Shown here: in pieces, positions 7,487 through 15,332 of the stretch
Layout of the letters: every line of letters starts with the position of its first letter
How positions within the stretch are numbered: position 1 is the stretch's first letter
Origin: Opitutia bacterium
GTDB taxonomy: Bacteria; Verrucomicrobiota; Verrucomicrobiia; Opitutales; UBA953
Assembly: GCA_947463395.1 (NCBI GenBank)
Contig: CANHRV010000002.1
Coordinates: 1 to 31,267, forward strand
Direction of reading: 5' to 3'
DNA: 31,267 nucleotides
Notes under the pieces: model-generated
What the model was told of the DNA's origin: nothing
Databases searched by the model: none
What the model saw: the letters and a program-made list of their open reading frames with translations, nothing else
Position numbers and translations under genes: made by a program

Positions 7487-7900
7487 TTATATTTCCCAAT
7501 CGTCATTGTTTTGTCCATTCACTAACTGGGCAACGGTAAATCCATTCAAGGATTTTTCGAAACGCTTTGAGACATCGCGCCAAATATTAGCCACTTGTGG
7601 GCCAGAATGACCTTTGATGCTAATTTTGGTTTCAATAAAATCGGGCTCCACGACGGCGAGCACATGTTTCAAAGTGATATCTTCTGGGCTACGAGCAAGT
7701 CGATAGCCCCCCGTTTTTCCTCTTTTGGAGTCCACCAGCCCGCCTTCACGCAATTCATTGAGTAATTGGACGAGGTAATTCTGGGGGATGCTTTCCAGTT
7801 TGGCGAGTTCTTCAATCCGCGTTACGCCGTTCCCTTTATTGCAACGAGCTAACTGCGCTAAGACTCGCAACGAGTACTCAAGTTTAAGTGAGGCTTTCAT
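7487..7900 (-). CDS. Rrf2 family transcriptional regulator
   Basis: A 137-aa winged-helix DNA-binding protein. The helix-turn-helix lies at about 27-50 (RIEELAKLESIPQNYLVQLL), and the wing GKTGGYRLAR at 61-70 is typical of Rrf2. Family members such as IscR and NsrR sense Fe-S clusters or nitric oxide through three cysteines near residues 90-105. Those are absent here, and the only cysteine is Cys20, so cluster binding is unlikely. It resembles the cluster-free branch (CymR-like) in this respect. The start overlaps the HAD gene stop by 4 bp (ATGA). Targets are unknown. Confidence 0.9.
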   Translation of the reverse strand: MKASLKLEYSLRVLAQLARCNKGNGVTRIEELAKLESIPQNYLVQLLNELREGGLVDSKRGKTGGYRLARSPEDITLKHVLAVVEPDFIETKISIKGHSGPQVANIWRDVSKRFEKSLNGFTVAQLVNGQNNDDWEI

Positions 7901-8457
7901 GAAAGAGAGGGTGGTGGATTGTCGGGTTTAGGTTCGATTTCATCCCCAACAAAGACGTAAGTTTTATTTTGGATTTCATCGATGAGAATGGGTGCTTTAG
8001 GTCTGGCAAAGTAGGAGGCTCCCAAAAAACAGATGCCTGTGTTATGAACGACTTGAATGGCTCGATCATCCCAAAGTTCAATCATATCAAAATCTTTTCG
8101 ATCGGTTATCTCGAGGTCGGGTAGTCCGTGAGTTTTCAGCCAAAGTTTTGTGGCGGCTAATCCTTCCTCGTTTCCTGCTCGTGCTGTCACGATTTTAATT
8201 TTGGCTCCTTTCTCTAACCAAGTTTTAACCCGACGCATCATCAAAGGCACGGGGGGTCCGATTTGGGACATACTCAACCAACGTGTTGCCTCGGCAAGTG
8301 TCCCATCTAAATCGACCCCAATCCAAGGTTGTTGTTTGGGTGGTCGAGTTTCGGGGAGTCGTTCGGTGGGTACAGGTTCGGAAAAAGTCTCGGGTAGAGG
8401 TATTTCCGGTGCAGGCTTCACGGGGTTGGTGAATAGACTGCGCAACCATGCAAACAT
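7897..8457 (-). CDS. HAD-like hydrolase family protein
   Basis: A 186-aa protein. After a Pro/Glu-rich N-terminal stretch (1-44) comes the HAD motif I, D49-L-D51-G-T, preceded by WIGV. VTAR at 90-93 matches the motif II position. A late TDRKDFDMIELWDDRAIQV gives the motif III/IV Lys and acidic pair (Lys121, Asp130, Asp131). All residues needed for a phosphatase are visible. The substrate is unknown. It lies 59 bp after tRNA-Leu and overlaps the Rrf2 gene by 4 bp. A possible short membrane-proximal N-terminus (MFAWLRSLF) is weak. Confidence 0.82.
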   Translation of the reverse strand: MFAWLRSLFTNPVKPAPEIPLPETFSEPVPTERLPETRPPKQQPWIGVDLDGTLAEATRWLSMSQIGPPVPLMMRRVKTWLEKGAKIKIVTARAGNEEGLAATKLWLKTHGLPDLEITDRKDFDMIELWDDRAIQVVHNTGICFLGASYFARPKAPILIDEIQNKTYVFVGDEIEPKPDNPPPSLS

Positions 8458-8499
8458 GACTGAACATTGTCAGATTCGATGGATACTGACAAGCGCCGA

Positions 8500-8514
8500 C
8501 CCTGCAAAGCAGGG
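8500..8514 (-). terminator. GC-rich hairpin just after tRNA-Leu
   Basis: CCCTGC and GCAGGG form a 6-bp stem with a 3-nt loop, three bases past the tRNA end. There is no U-tract, so it may be a 3'-end processing or weak termination structure. It lies before the HAD gene, 43 bp downstream. Confidence 0.3.
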
Positions 8515-8516
8515 GG

Positions 8517-8597
8517 TGCTCGGGGCGGGAGTCGAACCCGCACACCTTGCGGCGCCAGAACCTAAATCTGGTGTGTCTGCCATTCCACCACCCGAGC
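8517..8597 (-). tRNA. tRNA-Leu, anticodon UAG
   Basis: Minus-strand cloverleaf of 81 nt. The acceptor stem GCTCGGG/CCCGAGC occupies 8597-8591 and 8524-8518. The anticodon stem CCAGA/TCTGG encloses the loop TTTAGGT, giving anticodon TAG, which reads CUA leucine codons. A long variable arm (class II tRNA) is followed by the T arm GCGGG-TTCGACT-CCCGC. The discriminator is A at 8517. The next bases read CCC rather than CCA, so the CCA end is not encoded and must be added enzymatically. It lies upstream of the HAD gene on the same strand. Confidence 0.97.
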
Positions 8598-8612
8598 CAC
8601 CTGCAAAGGCAG

Positions 8613-8639
8613 ATTTTACTGCCCGGAGGCGGGTGGCAA
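8613..8639 (-). promoter_or_regulatory. candidate promoter for tRNA-Leu
   Basis: On the minus strand, TTGCCA (8639-8634) and TAAAAT (8618-8613) are separated by 15 nt, slightly short. The -10 ends 15 nt before the mature tRNA 5' end, a normal distance for a tRNA gene. Confidence 0.35.
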
Positions 8640-8655
8640 GCCTTTGCGCGGTTAT

Positions 8656-9561
8656 TTAAGTACTCTGGCCAAGAGGCGACCCCATGAGAGCATAAAGCTC
8701 TTGGTTAGTTTCCCCGGCTGCCAATAAGTCTTCTGCAATTTTGATGCGCCCTGGTTCAAAAAGGGTCGCAATAAAAGATCCACCAAAGCGGAAATATCCT
8801 TTTTCGTCTCCCTTCGCTACGGGTTTACCGGATTGATAAGTTTCGATGATACTGCCGACGTTGGTTGCTCCAATCGAGACCATGGTCACTAAGCCAAATG
8901 TTTGGGTCTCGATGCTAACGCGTTGGCGTTTGTTTTTCCAAAGGTAGTTGATGTTCCTTCTTAGAGCAAAAGGGTTGACGGAATAAAGTGAACCAGAGAG
9001 AGGGACGGCCGATTGGGGGATGCCCGCGACAGGAAAATGGAATCGATGATAATCAACAGGGCAAAGACGAGAACACACGATTGAGCCCTGAGCGTAGCGT
9101 TCGCCAAGTTCGCGATCCCCGACGAGTGTCGGAATATCAAATTTCTGACCTTTTGCAAAAATGCCGTTTGTGGTGGCGACATCTTGAAATCCTAAATGCC
9201 GTCCATCAGCAGGTAGTACCGCGATATCGCTACGTTGATCAATGGGTCGAGCACCCGACTTTAATTTACGATAGAAGAATTCATTAAAAGTTGCGTAACT
9301 GTTTAAGTCGGGATTCGCAAATTCAGCGACATTCAGTCCGTACTTTTGCACAAAAGGTTCGATGCGTTGGCGACTCGAAGGGCAATCCATGGCGAATCCA
9401 TAAAGCTGGGAAAAGAAGGCTCTTTTCACCAGGGTATGGAGGGCGATAGCTCCTAGAGGGTTGCCGTAAATACGTTTAAGCCAGTTTTCTCCGTAGACCT
9501 GCTCCACCTCGGTTTTACCCGTATGGCGATTTTTGATGATAATAGGGTCGTTTGGATGCAT
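8656..9561 (-). CDS. psd: phosphatidylserine decarboxylase, chlamydial-type
   Basis: Makes phosphatidylethanolamine from phosphatidylserine at the membrane. It is a pyruvoyl enzyme that cuts itself at a Gly-Ser bond. From the ATG at 9561 the protein is 301 aa; the frame extends to 9600 (314 aa), but the shorter start matches the remembered chlamydial family start and leaves room for a divergent promoter. In 314-aa numbering, PADGR at 130-134 holds the triad Asp, YHRFHFP at 184-190 holds the triad His, and RFGGSF at 271-276 is the cleavage site, with Ser275 becoming the pyruvoyl group. The usual GST(V/S) after cleavage is GSF here. No pssA is in the window. Confidence 0.93.
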   Translation of the reverse strand: MHPNDPIIIKNRHTGKTEVEQVYGENWLKRIYGNPLGAIALHTLVKRAFFSQLYGFAMDCPSSRQRIEPFVQKYGLNVAEFANPDLNSYATFNEFFYRKLKSGARPIDQRSDIAVLPADGRHLGFQDVATTNGIFAKGQKFDIPTLVGDRELGERYAQGSIVCSRLCPVDYHRFHFPVAGIPQSAVPLSGSLYSVNPFALRRNINYLWKNKRQRVSIETQTFGLVTMVSIGATNVGSIIETYQSGKPVAKGDEKGYFRFGGSFIATLFEPGRIKIAEDLLAAGETNQELYALMGSPLGQST

Positions 9562-9628
9562 TCCCAAAGATTTGCGAAAAAAGGGCTTCAAGGGAACCAT
9601 TTATCTGACAAATAAGAGGGTGTCATTT

Positions 9629-10825
9629 ATGTTGCGTCAGGTTGTACCCATTTGCCTTCTTTTTAGCACTCTTGTCGCTGGTCCAGTTCCTTGGGATAAC
9701 CCAGGACAACCTCCTTCCTTTAAGAAAACCCCAGAGACTCTTGAGACAGAGGTCGAGGCTGAATTAATTAGAGCCAAGCTAGATTTGGCATCTGCTCAAC
9801 GACATTGGCAACAAATGGAGCGTATTCTGGAAATCCGAAAATTAGAAGCGGAAGAGAAATTACGAAAAGCAAGAGCCGACCGAGGTTTGGTAAATCAAGA
9901 TTTAGAGAATGCTGAATTATCTTTAAAGTTAGCGATTGCTAATGCAAAAGCCAATGTTGCTTCGGCTCAATCGAATCAGAAGCGTGCTGAATTTGAAGCG
10001 GATACGAAACTGGCCTTAGCTCAAGCCGCTGTAGAATACGAAAAAATTTCGCGCATCGGCGAAATCGCTGAGCTGCAAAAAAAGTGGAAGCAGAAGGTGA
10101 TTAGTAAAGAGGTTTTACGCCCAGTCGAACCCGTGGTGGATGGGGTGCTTCGTATTTCCGATCGCCGCATTTCTTTCAATGGAGTGGTGAATGAGGCTTT
10201 GGCGAAAGATGTTTGTGAACGCATTGCCTTCTATAATGCCCTCGATTCCCAAGCACCAATTTTTATTGTGATTGATCGTTCTCCAGGTGGTTCGGTGATG
10301 TCAGGTTATCAGATTCTCCAAGCGATGGAGGCCTCGCGCGCCCCCGTTTATGTTGTCGTTAAGGGTTACGCTGCATCGATGGCCGCCATTATTACAACGC
10401 TGGCTAAACGCTCTTATGTTTATCCGCAAACGGTGGTCCTGCATCACCAGGCCTCGACCAATTTGAATGGTAATAACACACAACTAGCCCAACAGTTGAA
10501 ATGGGCGAAGGTTTGGTGTGATCGCATTTTTATTAAGGTCGCCGATAAGGTGGGGCTGAGTCTTGATGAATTTGTTTCGCGGATGTATCAAGCAACCGTC
10601 ACGGGCGATTGGAAAGTTTTAGGTGATGAAGCCGTGAAGTTGAAATGGGCTACTTATGTGGTAGAGCGAATGTCTGAGGAAGGCACTTCCTCTTTGCCTA
10701 TGCCGCCCGCGGTAGAGAATGCTAATCCCCTAAAGGAGGCTACCTCTCGTCAAGAATTGCCTCCTCTTAACCCCTTCGATGTTTGGTGGATTTACGACCC
10801 CACCACTGAATACATTCTCCGTTAA
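9629..10825 (+). CDS. exported ClpP-like serine protease with coiled coil, copy 1
   Basis: From the ATG at 9629, preceded by a purine-rich AAGAGGG, the protein is 398 aa. An N-terminal signal-like segment (1-18) is followed by an Ala/Glu/Lys-rich coiled coil at about 35-160. A ClpP fold covers about 170-348: RSPGGS at 217-222, GYAASMA with Ser250, HHQ with His273, and TGDW with Asp327. Spacing to the following E-A pair matches Asp171 of E. coli ClpP, so the Ser-His-Asp triad is intact. A linker leads to the C-terminal motif NPFDVWWIYDP at 381-391. It lacks an obvious loop for a ClpA/X ATPase, and export would put it away from ATP. It is paralogous to the next gene, 15 bp downstream. Confidence 0.85.
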   Translation: MLRQVVPICLLFSTLVAGPVPWDNPGQPPSFKKTPETLETEVEAELIRAKLDLASAQRHWQQMERILEIRKLEAEEKLRKARADRGLVNQDLENAELSLKLAIANAKANVASAQSNQKRAEFEADTKLALAQAAVEYEKISRIGEIAELQKKWKQKVISKEVLRPVEPVVDGVLRISDRRISFNGVVNEALAKDVCERIAFYNALDSQAPIFIVIDRSPGGSVMSGYQILQAMEASRAPVYVVVKGYAASMAAIITTLAKRSYVYPQTVVLHHQASTNLNGNNTQLAQQLKWAKVWCDRIFIKVADKVGLSLDEFVSRMYQATVTGDWKVLGDEAVKLKWATYVVERMSEEGTSSLPMPPAVENANPLKEATSRQELPPLNPFDVWWIYDPTTEYILR

Positions 10826-10840
10826 TTTATCTAAAATCCT

Positions 10841-12172
10841 ATGTTACCCGTCCGAATGCTTCTTGGTCTTATTTTTATTTCTATTCTATCCCTTCAGGGA
10901 CAGACCCAACCTGCACCCGCTCCTGCTCAGGGAGCGCCAACTCCTGGTCAGCCTTCATTGCCCACAACCATTCCACCAGGTCCTCCCATTGTACGTGATG
11001 ATTTAACTCCCGAACAGAAAGAGGTGATGAAAGAGGTCGATCGTTTGCGAGCAGAGAAGGCTTTATTGGATGCTAAAATTGCACTTGCTGATGCAAAACG
11101 AACCGAGGAACTCGTTCCAGTGAATTCAGAGGTTTTACGTCTCAATTCCGAAAGGGCCTTACGTATGGCAAAAGCATCGGCCGAGGCCTCCGCTTTGGAA
11201 GATGAGCGAGTTAGTTTGGAGCGTCAGGCAGCTCTCGAAGCAGCTCGGTCTAATGCACGTTTAGCAGAGAAAAATAATAAGATTAAAGAACTCGAAGCCG
11301 AGGCGAAGCAGTTGCAGTTAGAGGCGAGTAACACGATTACACGCTTAAATAATGATATTAATCGTTTCCAAAAAGAAGAAGAGGCTCGTAAGATTGCAGC
11401 GAATGCAAAGCCGCAGTATTTAAAAGATCCTTTGGTTAATGGAACCTTAGTTATTAGTGACCGTCGCATTTTGCTTAATGGCGCGGTGACCGATCAATTA
11501 GCTGAATTCGTCTGTCAGCGAATTAGTTTTTATAACAACCAAAACACCGACTATCCGATTTTTCTTGTAGTAGATAGCAGTCCAGGTGGATCTGTGTCTG
11601 CTGGTTATCAAATTCAAAAAGCCATGGTCGCTTCGAAGGCCCCAGTCTATGTGGTCGTGAAAGGGTATGCCGCATCCATGACCGCCGTGATTGCAACTTT
11701 GGCGGAGAAATCCTTTTGCTACCCTAATTCAATTATTATGCATCACCAAGTTTCCAACAGTTTAAAAGGAAACATGACGGTGTTAAAGGAGCAGATGGAG
11801 TTCACCAATATCTGGTTTGAGCGTATGGCCACACCCGTGGCGAAAAAGATGGGAATTACCCTGCAGGAGTTTGTGAAAAAAATGTATGAAAATGATTCAA
11901 CGGGTGATTGGCAGGCTTTTGGAGAGAAGGCACAGCAATTGAAATGGATTGACCATGTCGTTGAGCGTATGGAAGAAACGGCGGTTTTAGACATTCTTGC
12001 TCCTGCACCACCTCCTGCCGTTTCACCGGCTCGAGCGAGCCAGGAGTCAACTTTTGGCGTTAGCACTCAGGTTGATGATAAAGGCCGAACGGTTTTCATT
12101 CTTCCCGCTTTAGCAAATCCCTTCGATGCTTGGTGGATCTATGATCCTCACGGATTGTACCGTGCCCTTTAA
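10841..12172 (+). CDS. exported ClpP-like serine protease with coiled coil, copy 2
   Basis: A 443-aa paralogue of the preceding gene, 15 bp downstream and surely co-transcribed. A signal peptide (about 1-21) and a Pro/Ala/Gln-rich linker precede a long coiled coil at about 55-190. The ClpP fold covers about 195-378: SSPGGS at 246-251, GYAASMT with Ser279, HHQ with His302, and TGDW with Asp356. The catalytic triad is complete. After a Pro/Ala linker the protein ends with NPFDAWWIYDP at 426-436, the same motif as copy 1. The copies agree best in the protease domain and differ in linker and coiled coil, consistent with an old duplication. The substrate is unknown. A second ATG at 10856 is possible as the start. 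Confidence 0.85.
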   Translation: MLPVRMLLGLIFISILSLQGQTQPAPAPAQGAPTPGQPSLPTTIPPGPPIVRDDLTPEQKEVMKEVDRLRAEKALLDAKIALADAKRTEELVPVNSEVLRLNSERALRMAKASAEASALEDERVSLERQAALEAARSNARLAEKNNKIKELEAEAKQLQLEASNTITRLNNDINRFQKEEEARKIAANAKPQYLKDPLVNGTLVISDRRILLNGAVTDQLAEFVCQRISFYNNQNTDYPIFLVVDSSPGGSVSAGYQIQKAMVASKAPVYVVVKGYAASMTAVIATLAEKSFCYPNSIIMHHQVSNSLKGNMTVLKEQMEFTNIWFERMATPVAKKMGITLQEFVKKMYENDSTGDWQAFGEKAQQLKWIDHVVERMEETAVLDILAPAPPPAVSPARASQESTFGVSTQVDDKGRTVFILPALANPFDAWWIYDPHGLYRAL

Positions 12173-12179
12173 AAAAGGG
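12165..12179. terminator. weak hairpin between convergent genes
   Basis: CCCTTT (12165-12170) and AAAGGG (12174-12179) flank a 3-nt loop and include the stop codon of the second ClpP-like gene. There is no U-tract on either strand, so terminator function is doubtful. Confidence 0.25.
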
Positions 12180-12198
12180 AGAAAGGCTGAGCTTAGAT

Positions 12199-14436
12199 TT
12201 AGCGCGACGAACTCGTGGGTTGAATAAGAGAGCCAGTTTTGGCTGTCTCATTCAACTTGGCCCAATCGGACGCGATTCGAAGCGACTCCATCAACTGAAT
12301 ATCGTAGTCTGGCCAATCCTCATCTTCAATTGGGTCGCGAAAGCGAGAGGCGCGTTTTAATTTAGCTGCTTTATCTGCACCCTCTAATTTTTCTTGTTCA
12401 AGGACAGCGTCGAGTTTGATTTCGGTCGCTTTATATTTTTGAGCAGCGAGTTTATCGAGTTCAGAGCGGACTTGCTCGCGAAAAGTTAAATCATCGTTTC
12501 GTTCTTGGCGACGTTGCGGCAAGGAAAGGGAGATCTCTTTGCGACCTTGGCGATTTTTCGTCCATTCAATCGTACGATTGAGCGTGAGAAACTCAGGCAG
12601 CTCGGCCTGTCGTTTTTCTGAAGCGGCTTTCAAATTTTGGATTAAGTCGGGAGAAATTTTGAATGCTAACGAATCATCATCGTCCGACTTAGGGAGGGAA
12701 GGGGGAATTGAATCCCAAGCCAGTGGGCGTTCGAAGTCAGACTCAGCAACAGGTAAAACTGAGTAAACGGAAGGGACAATGATATCGGCGGGAACGCCCT
12801 TGAGTTGAATCGATGAACCGCTCGGAGCATACCATTTTTGTATGGTGATTTTGACGGCGGATTTAGGGTCAAAATTTTTAAAGGCTCTTTTGAGTTCGAT
12901 AATATTTTGCACCGAACCTTTGCCATGGGTCGTATTGTCGCCAACGATTAGTGCGCGGCGATGGTCTTTCAAGGCACCACAAAGGATTTCAGAAGCGGAA
13001 GCTGAAAGTTTCGACGTGAGAACAATGAGTGGGCCATCCCAAGCAACTTTAGCGTCTTCATCGCGGTGGTCCTCGATACGTCCAGTGCTGTCCCTTACCT
13101 GTAGAACCGATCCTTTTTTAATAAAGAGCCCTGAAATATCGATGGCTTCGGTGAGCAAACCTCCACCGTTTTTACGTAAATCAATGACGAGTGCTTTGAT
13201 GTCTAATTTCTTAAGTTTGCCGATAAGTTCTTCGACGTCTTTGCTGGGACTCGATCCTGTGCCATCGGGATTTTTACCGTAGAAAGCGGGAAGTTCAATC
13301 ACGCCCAGATTAATTTTCCCTTGGCCATTTGGAATTTCGATGCATCGCGCAGAGGCCATTTGATTAACGAGTTTAATTTGATCGCGAACGAGGTTGATGG
13401 TGAATCGTCCACTATTGTCGGCTGGATCAATGAGGAGTCTTACGATGGTGCCTTGTTGACCGCGAATACGAGAAATGGTCTTGGATAAACGGAGGCCTAC
13501 AATATCTTCCATCTCTCCTTTTTCTCCTTGGCCAACGGCAATGATACGGTCGCCGCTTTTGACTTTCCCATTGAGTTCGAGGGGGCCACCAGGGAGTACT
13601 TCTTTGACGGTACAATAACCTTCTTCGTCCGTCAGGGTTGCGCCAATGCCACAAAGCATATTTCGCATACTGATTTCAAATTCCTCCAGTGTGCGCTGAG
13701 AAAAGAATGTCGTATGCGGGTCGAATTGGTTGGAGAAAGATGTTAGGAAAAATTCCTCAATTTCTTGAGGATCGAAATCGAGGTAGTTGCGAGTTTTTTC
13801 ATAGCGCTTTTTTAATTTGGCTAAGGCCTCAGCAATTTTCTCTTCATTGATTTCAGGAACCTTGGTTTCATGAGTGGACTCATTCTTCCCTTCTTTCTTT
13901 TTCTGGGATGTTCGATCTTCTCCTAAAAGTTCAGCTAGGATATCAAGGCGGACTCGACGATTCCATAGGTCATCTGCCTCCTTCGTGTCTGCTGGCCAAT
14001 TTCCTTTTTGGCGATCGGTTGGGAAGAAGCCTGGTTGATTAAGGTCTATCTTCTGATCGAGCACAGCGATGGCCCCTTGGGTGCGCTCGGCTACGTGATT
14101 TTTGAAGACACTATAAATCTCAAAAGCAGGAGTGAGATTGCCGCGAACTAAGTATAAATCTAAACTTTTACCGTAACGATTTATGAATCCATCGACTTCT
14201 CCTTGTGTGAAATAGAGTTTTGCCGGATCAAGGGTTTCACAAAAAGTTTTGATGACTTGATTGGCATCAATTTCCGACAAAGTTTTCTTACTAATGTGAT
14301 AGCGTTCAATAAGTGCAACCGTAGCCCGGGCCTCGTTTTGCATCGCGGGGGTGGTAGCGTAGACGGTCTCAGGCTTCGTCTGAGCGTGAGCGAGAACCGC
14401 GACCAAGCTGAGGAAGGTGAAAATCCGAGGAATCAT
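12199..14436 (-). CDS. prc: carboxy-terminal processing protease, Prc/Tsp family (S41)
   Basis: A periplasmic tail-specific protease of 745 aa that degrades or trims proteins from their C-terminus. Residues 1-18 are a signal peptide ending AHA. The N-terminal helical domain is about 35-240. A PDZ domain spans about 250-345, containing GIGATLTDEEG and GDRIIAVGQG. The S41 protease core follows, with LVIDLRKNGGG at 416-426 and the SASASE block at 478-483. By spacing to E. coli Prc the catalytic residues are Ser480 and Lys506 (HGKGSVQ), with Asp491 in the third position. The C-terminal charged helical part (about 580-745) matches the Prc-type C-domain, so this is the long Prc form rather than short CtpA. 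It is convergent with the ClpP-like pair. Confidence 0.95.
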   Translation of the reverse strand: MIPRIFTFLSLVAVLAHAQTKPETVYATTPAMQNEARATVALIERYHISKKTLSEIDANQVIKTFCETLDPAKLYFTQGEVDGFINRYGKSLDLYLVRGNLTPAFEIYSVFKNHVAERTQGAIAVLDQKIDLNQPGFFPTDRQKGNWPADTKEADDLWNRRVRLDILAELLGEDRTSQKKKEGKNESTHETKVPEINEEKIAEALAKLKKRYEKTRNYLDFDPQEIEEFFLTSFSNQFDPHTTFFSQRTLEEFEISMRNMLCGIGATLTDEEGYCTVKEVLPGGPLELNGKVKSGDRIIAVGQGEKGEMEDIVGLRLSKTISRIRGQQGTIVRLLIDPADNSGRFTINLVRDQIKLVNQMASARCIEIPNGQGKINLGVIELPAFYGKNPDGTGSSPSKDVEELIGKLKKLDIKALVIDLRKNGGGLLTEAIDISGLFIKKGSVLQVRDSTGRIEDHRDEDAKVAWDGPLIVLTSKLSASASEILCGALKDHRRALIVGDNTTHGKGSVQNIIELKRAFKNFDPKSAVKITIQKWYAPSGSSIQLKGVPADIIVPSVYSVLPVAESDFERPLAWDSIPPSLPKSDDDDSLAFKISPDLIQNLKAASEKRQAELPEFLTLNRTIEWTKNRQGRKEISLSLPQRRQERNDDLTFREQVRSELDKLAAQKYKATEIKLDAVLEQEKLEGADKAAKLKRASRFRDPIEDEDWPDYDIQLMESLRIASDWAKLNETAKTGSLIQPTSSSR

Positions 14437-14447
14437 AAATTTTAGGG

Positions 14448-15320
14448 TTAACGAAGACGGTCGCTCAAGTTTCTCAATTTATCCTTCTCCTGGGGTGTGA
14501 GCGAGCCGAAACCCTCTACAGAAATTTTGTCTAATAATTGGTCGAGTTCAGCTCGGGCCTGTGAAGGGTCGAAATCAAAGGAGGTTTTGGGGGTAGTAAA
14601 TCTCGAGGGTATTTTGCTGATTACTTTTAAAGCGTCGCCGCCGAAGCGATTTGTTTGTTGTCGATAAATCCACACTAACCAGCCAAAGAAAAAGCCACCT
14701 AAATGGGCTGAATGTGCTACTCCGTCAAAAAAGACAGGATGCCAAAACTGCCAGTGGTGGCGATCTGGCAATTCATTAAAAATCCAACCAAGAAGACTGA
14801 GGGTAATCGAAGCGATTAAAATCCATCGTGCACGGAAGGTAACAGGAATGATAAAAAAGAGTAGCAAAGTGATTTCGCGTTCTAATTGCTTCAGGAGTGC
14901 TACGATCATTAATGCACAGACTGCTCCCGAGATGCCACCAAGAGAAAGCGAAGGGTCAGGGTTGCCAAGGCCCGTCAGCCTCCAGGCTAATGCGCCCGTC
15001 AGAATTCCACCGATTAAAGTGATCCAATAAGTGGATTTGCCTTCGAGGGTTTCGACCTGTGTGCCCAGCCACCACAAGGCGAGGCCGTTACCAACAATGT
15101 GCCAAAATTGTACGTGAATAAAACCATAGGTTAACCACTGCCAGAGGCGTGGGTTGAGCTCATCCATTCTCATCCAGCCCAGCCACTGATTATGGGTAGC
15201 GGCTTCAACGAGACCGATCAGAAAGACAAAAAACAGAAGAGCGAGTGTGCAGTGTGTGCCGGAAGGCCAGCCTCGAGAAGGCGGGCGACTCTGCATATAG
15301 GCACGACTGCCAATGCCCAT
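14448..15320 (-). CDS. rhomboid family intramembrane serine protease
   Basis: A 290-aa membrane protein with about six helices. The rhomboid catalytic dyad is visible: GISG at 129-132 with Ser131, and AHLGG at 205-209 with His206. The HxxxN element is HIVGN (His74, Asn78) at the end of the helix after YGFIH. The C-terminal 70 residues are cytoplasmic and end in a small helical pair (ARAELDQLLDKI, then SLTPQEKDKLRNL). Such tails are common on rhomboids of Bacteroidetes and Verrucomicrobia. It cleaves membrane proteins inside the bilayer; the substrate is unknown. It lies 12 bp after clpP and 11 bp before prc, all in one direction, so these three protease genes form a likely operon. Confidence 0.93.
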   Translation of the reverse strand: MGIGSRAYMQSRPPSRGWPSGTHCTLALLFFVFLIGLVEAATHNQWLGWMRMDELNPRLWQWLTYGFIHVQFWHIVGNGLALWWLGTQVETLEGKSTYWITLIGGILTGALAWRLTGLGNPDPSLSLGGISGAVCALMIVALLKQLEREITLLLFFIIPVTFRARWILIASITLSLLGWIFNELPDRHHWQFWHPVFFDGVAHSAHLGGFFFGWLVWIYRQQTNRFGGDALKVISKIPSRFTTPKTSFDFDPSQARAELDQLLDKISVEGFGSLTPQEKDKLRNLSDRLR

Positions 15321-15332
15321 TTGATTCGGCGA

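Noticed and set aside
8150..8659. 169-codon plus-strand frame across the HAD gene and tRNA-Leu
   Set aside because: It runs antisense through a tRNA and a HAD gene with intact motifs.
12539..13746. Antisense frames within prc
   Set aside because: prc has a full S41/PDZ layout; the antisense products are Ser/Arg-rich with no features.
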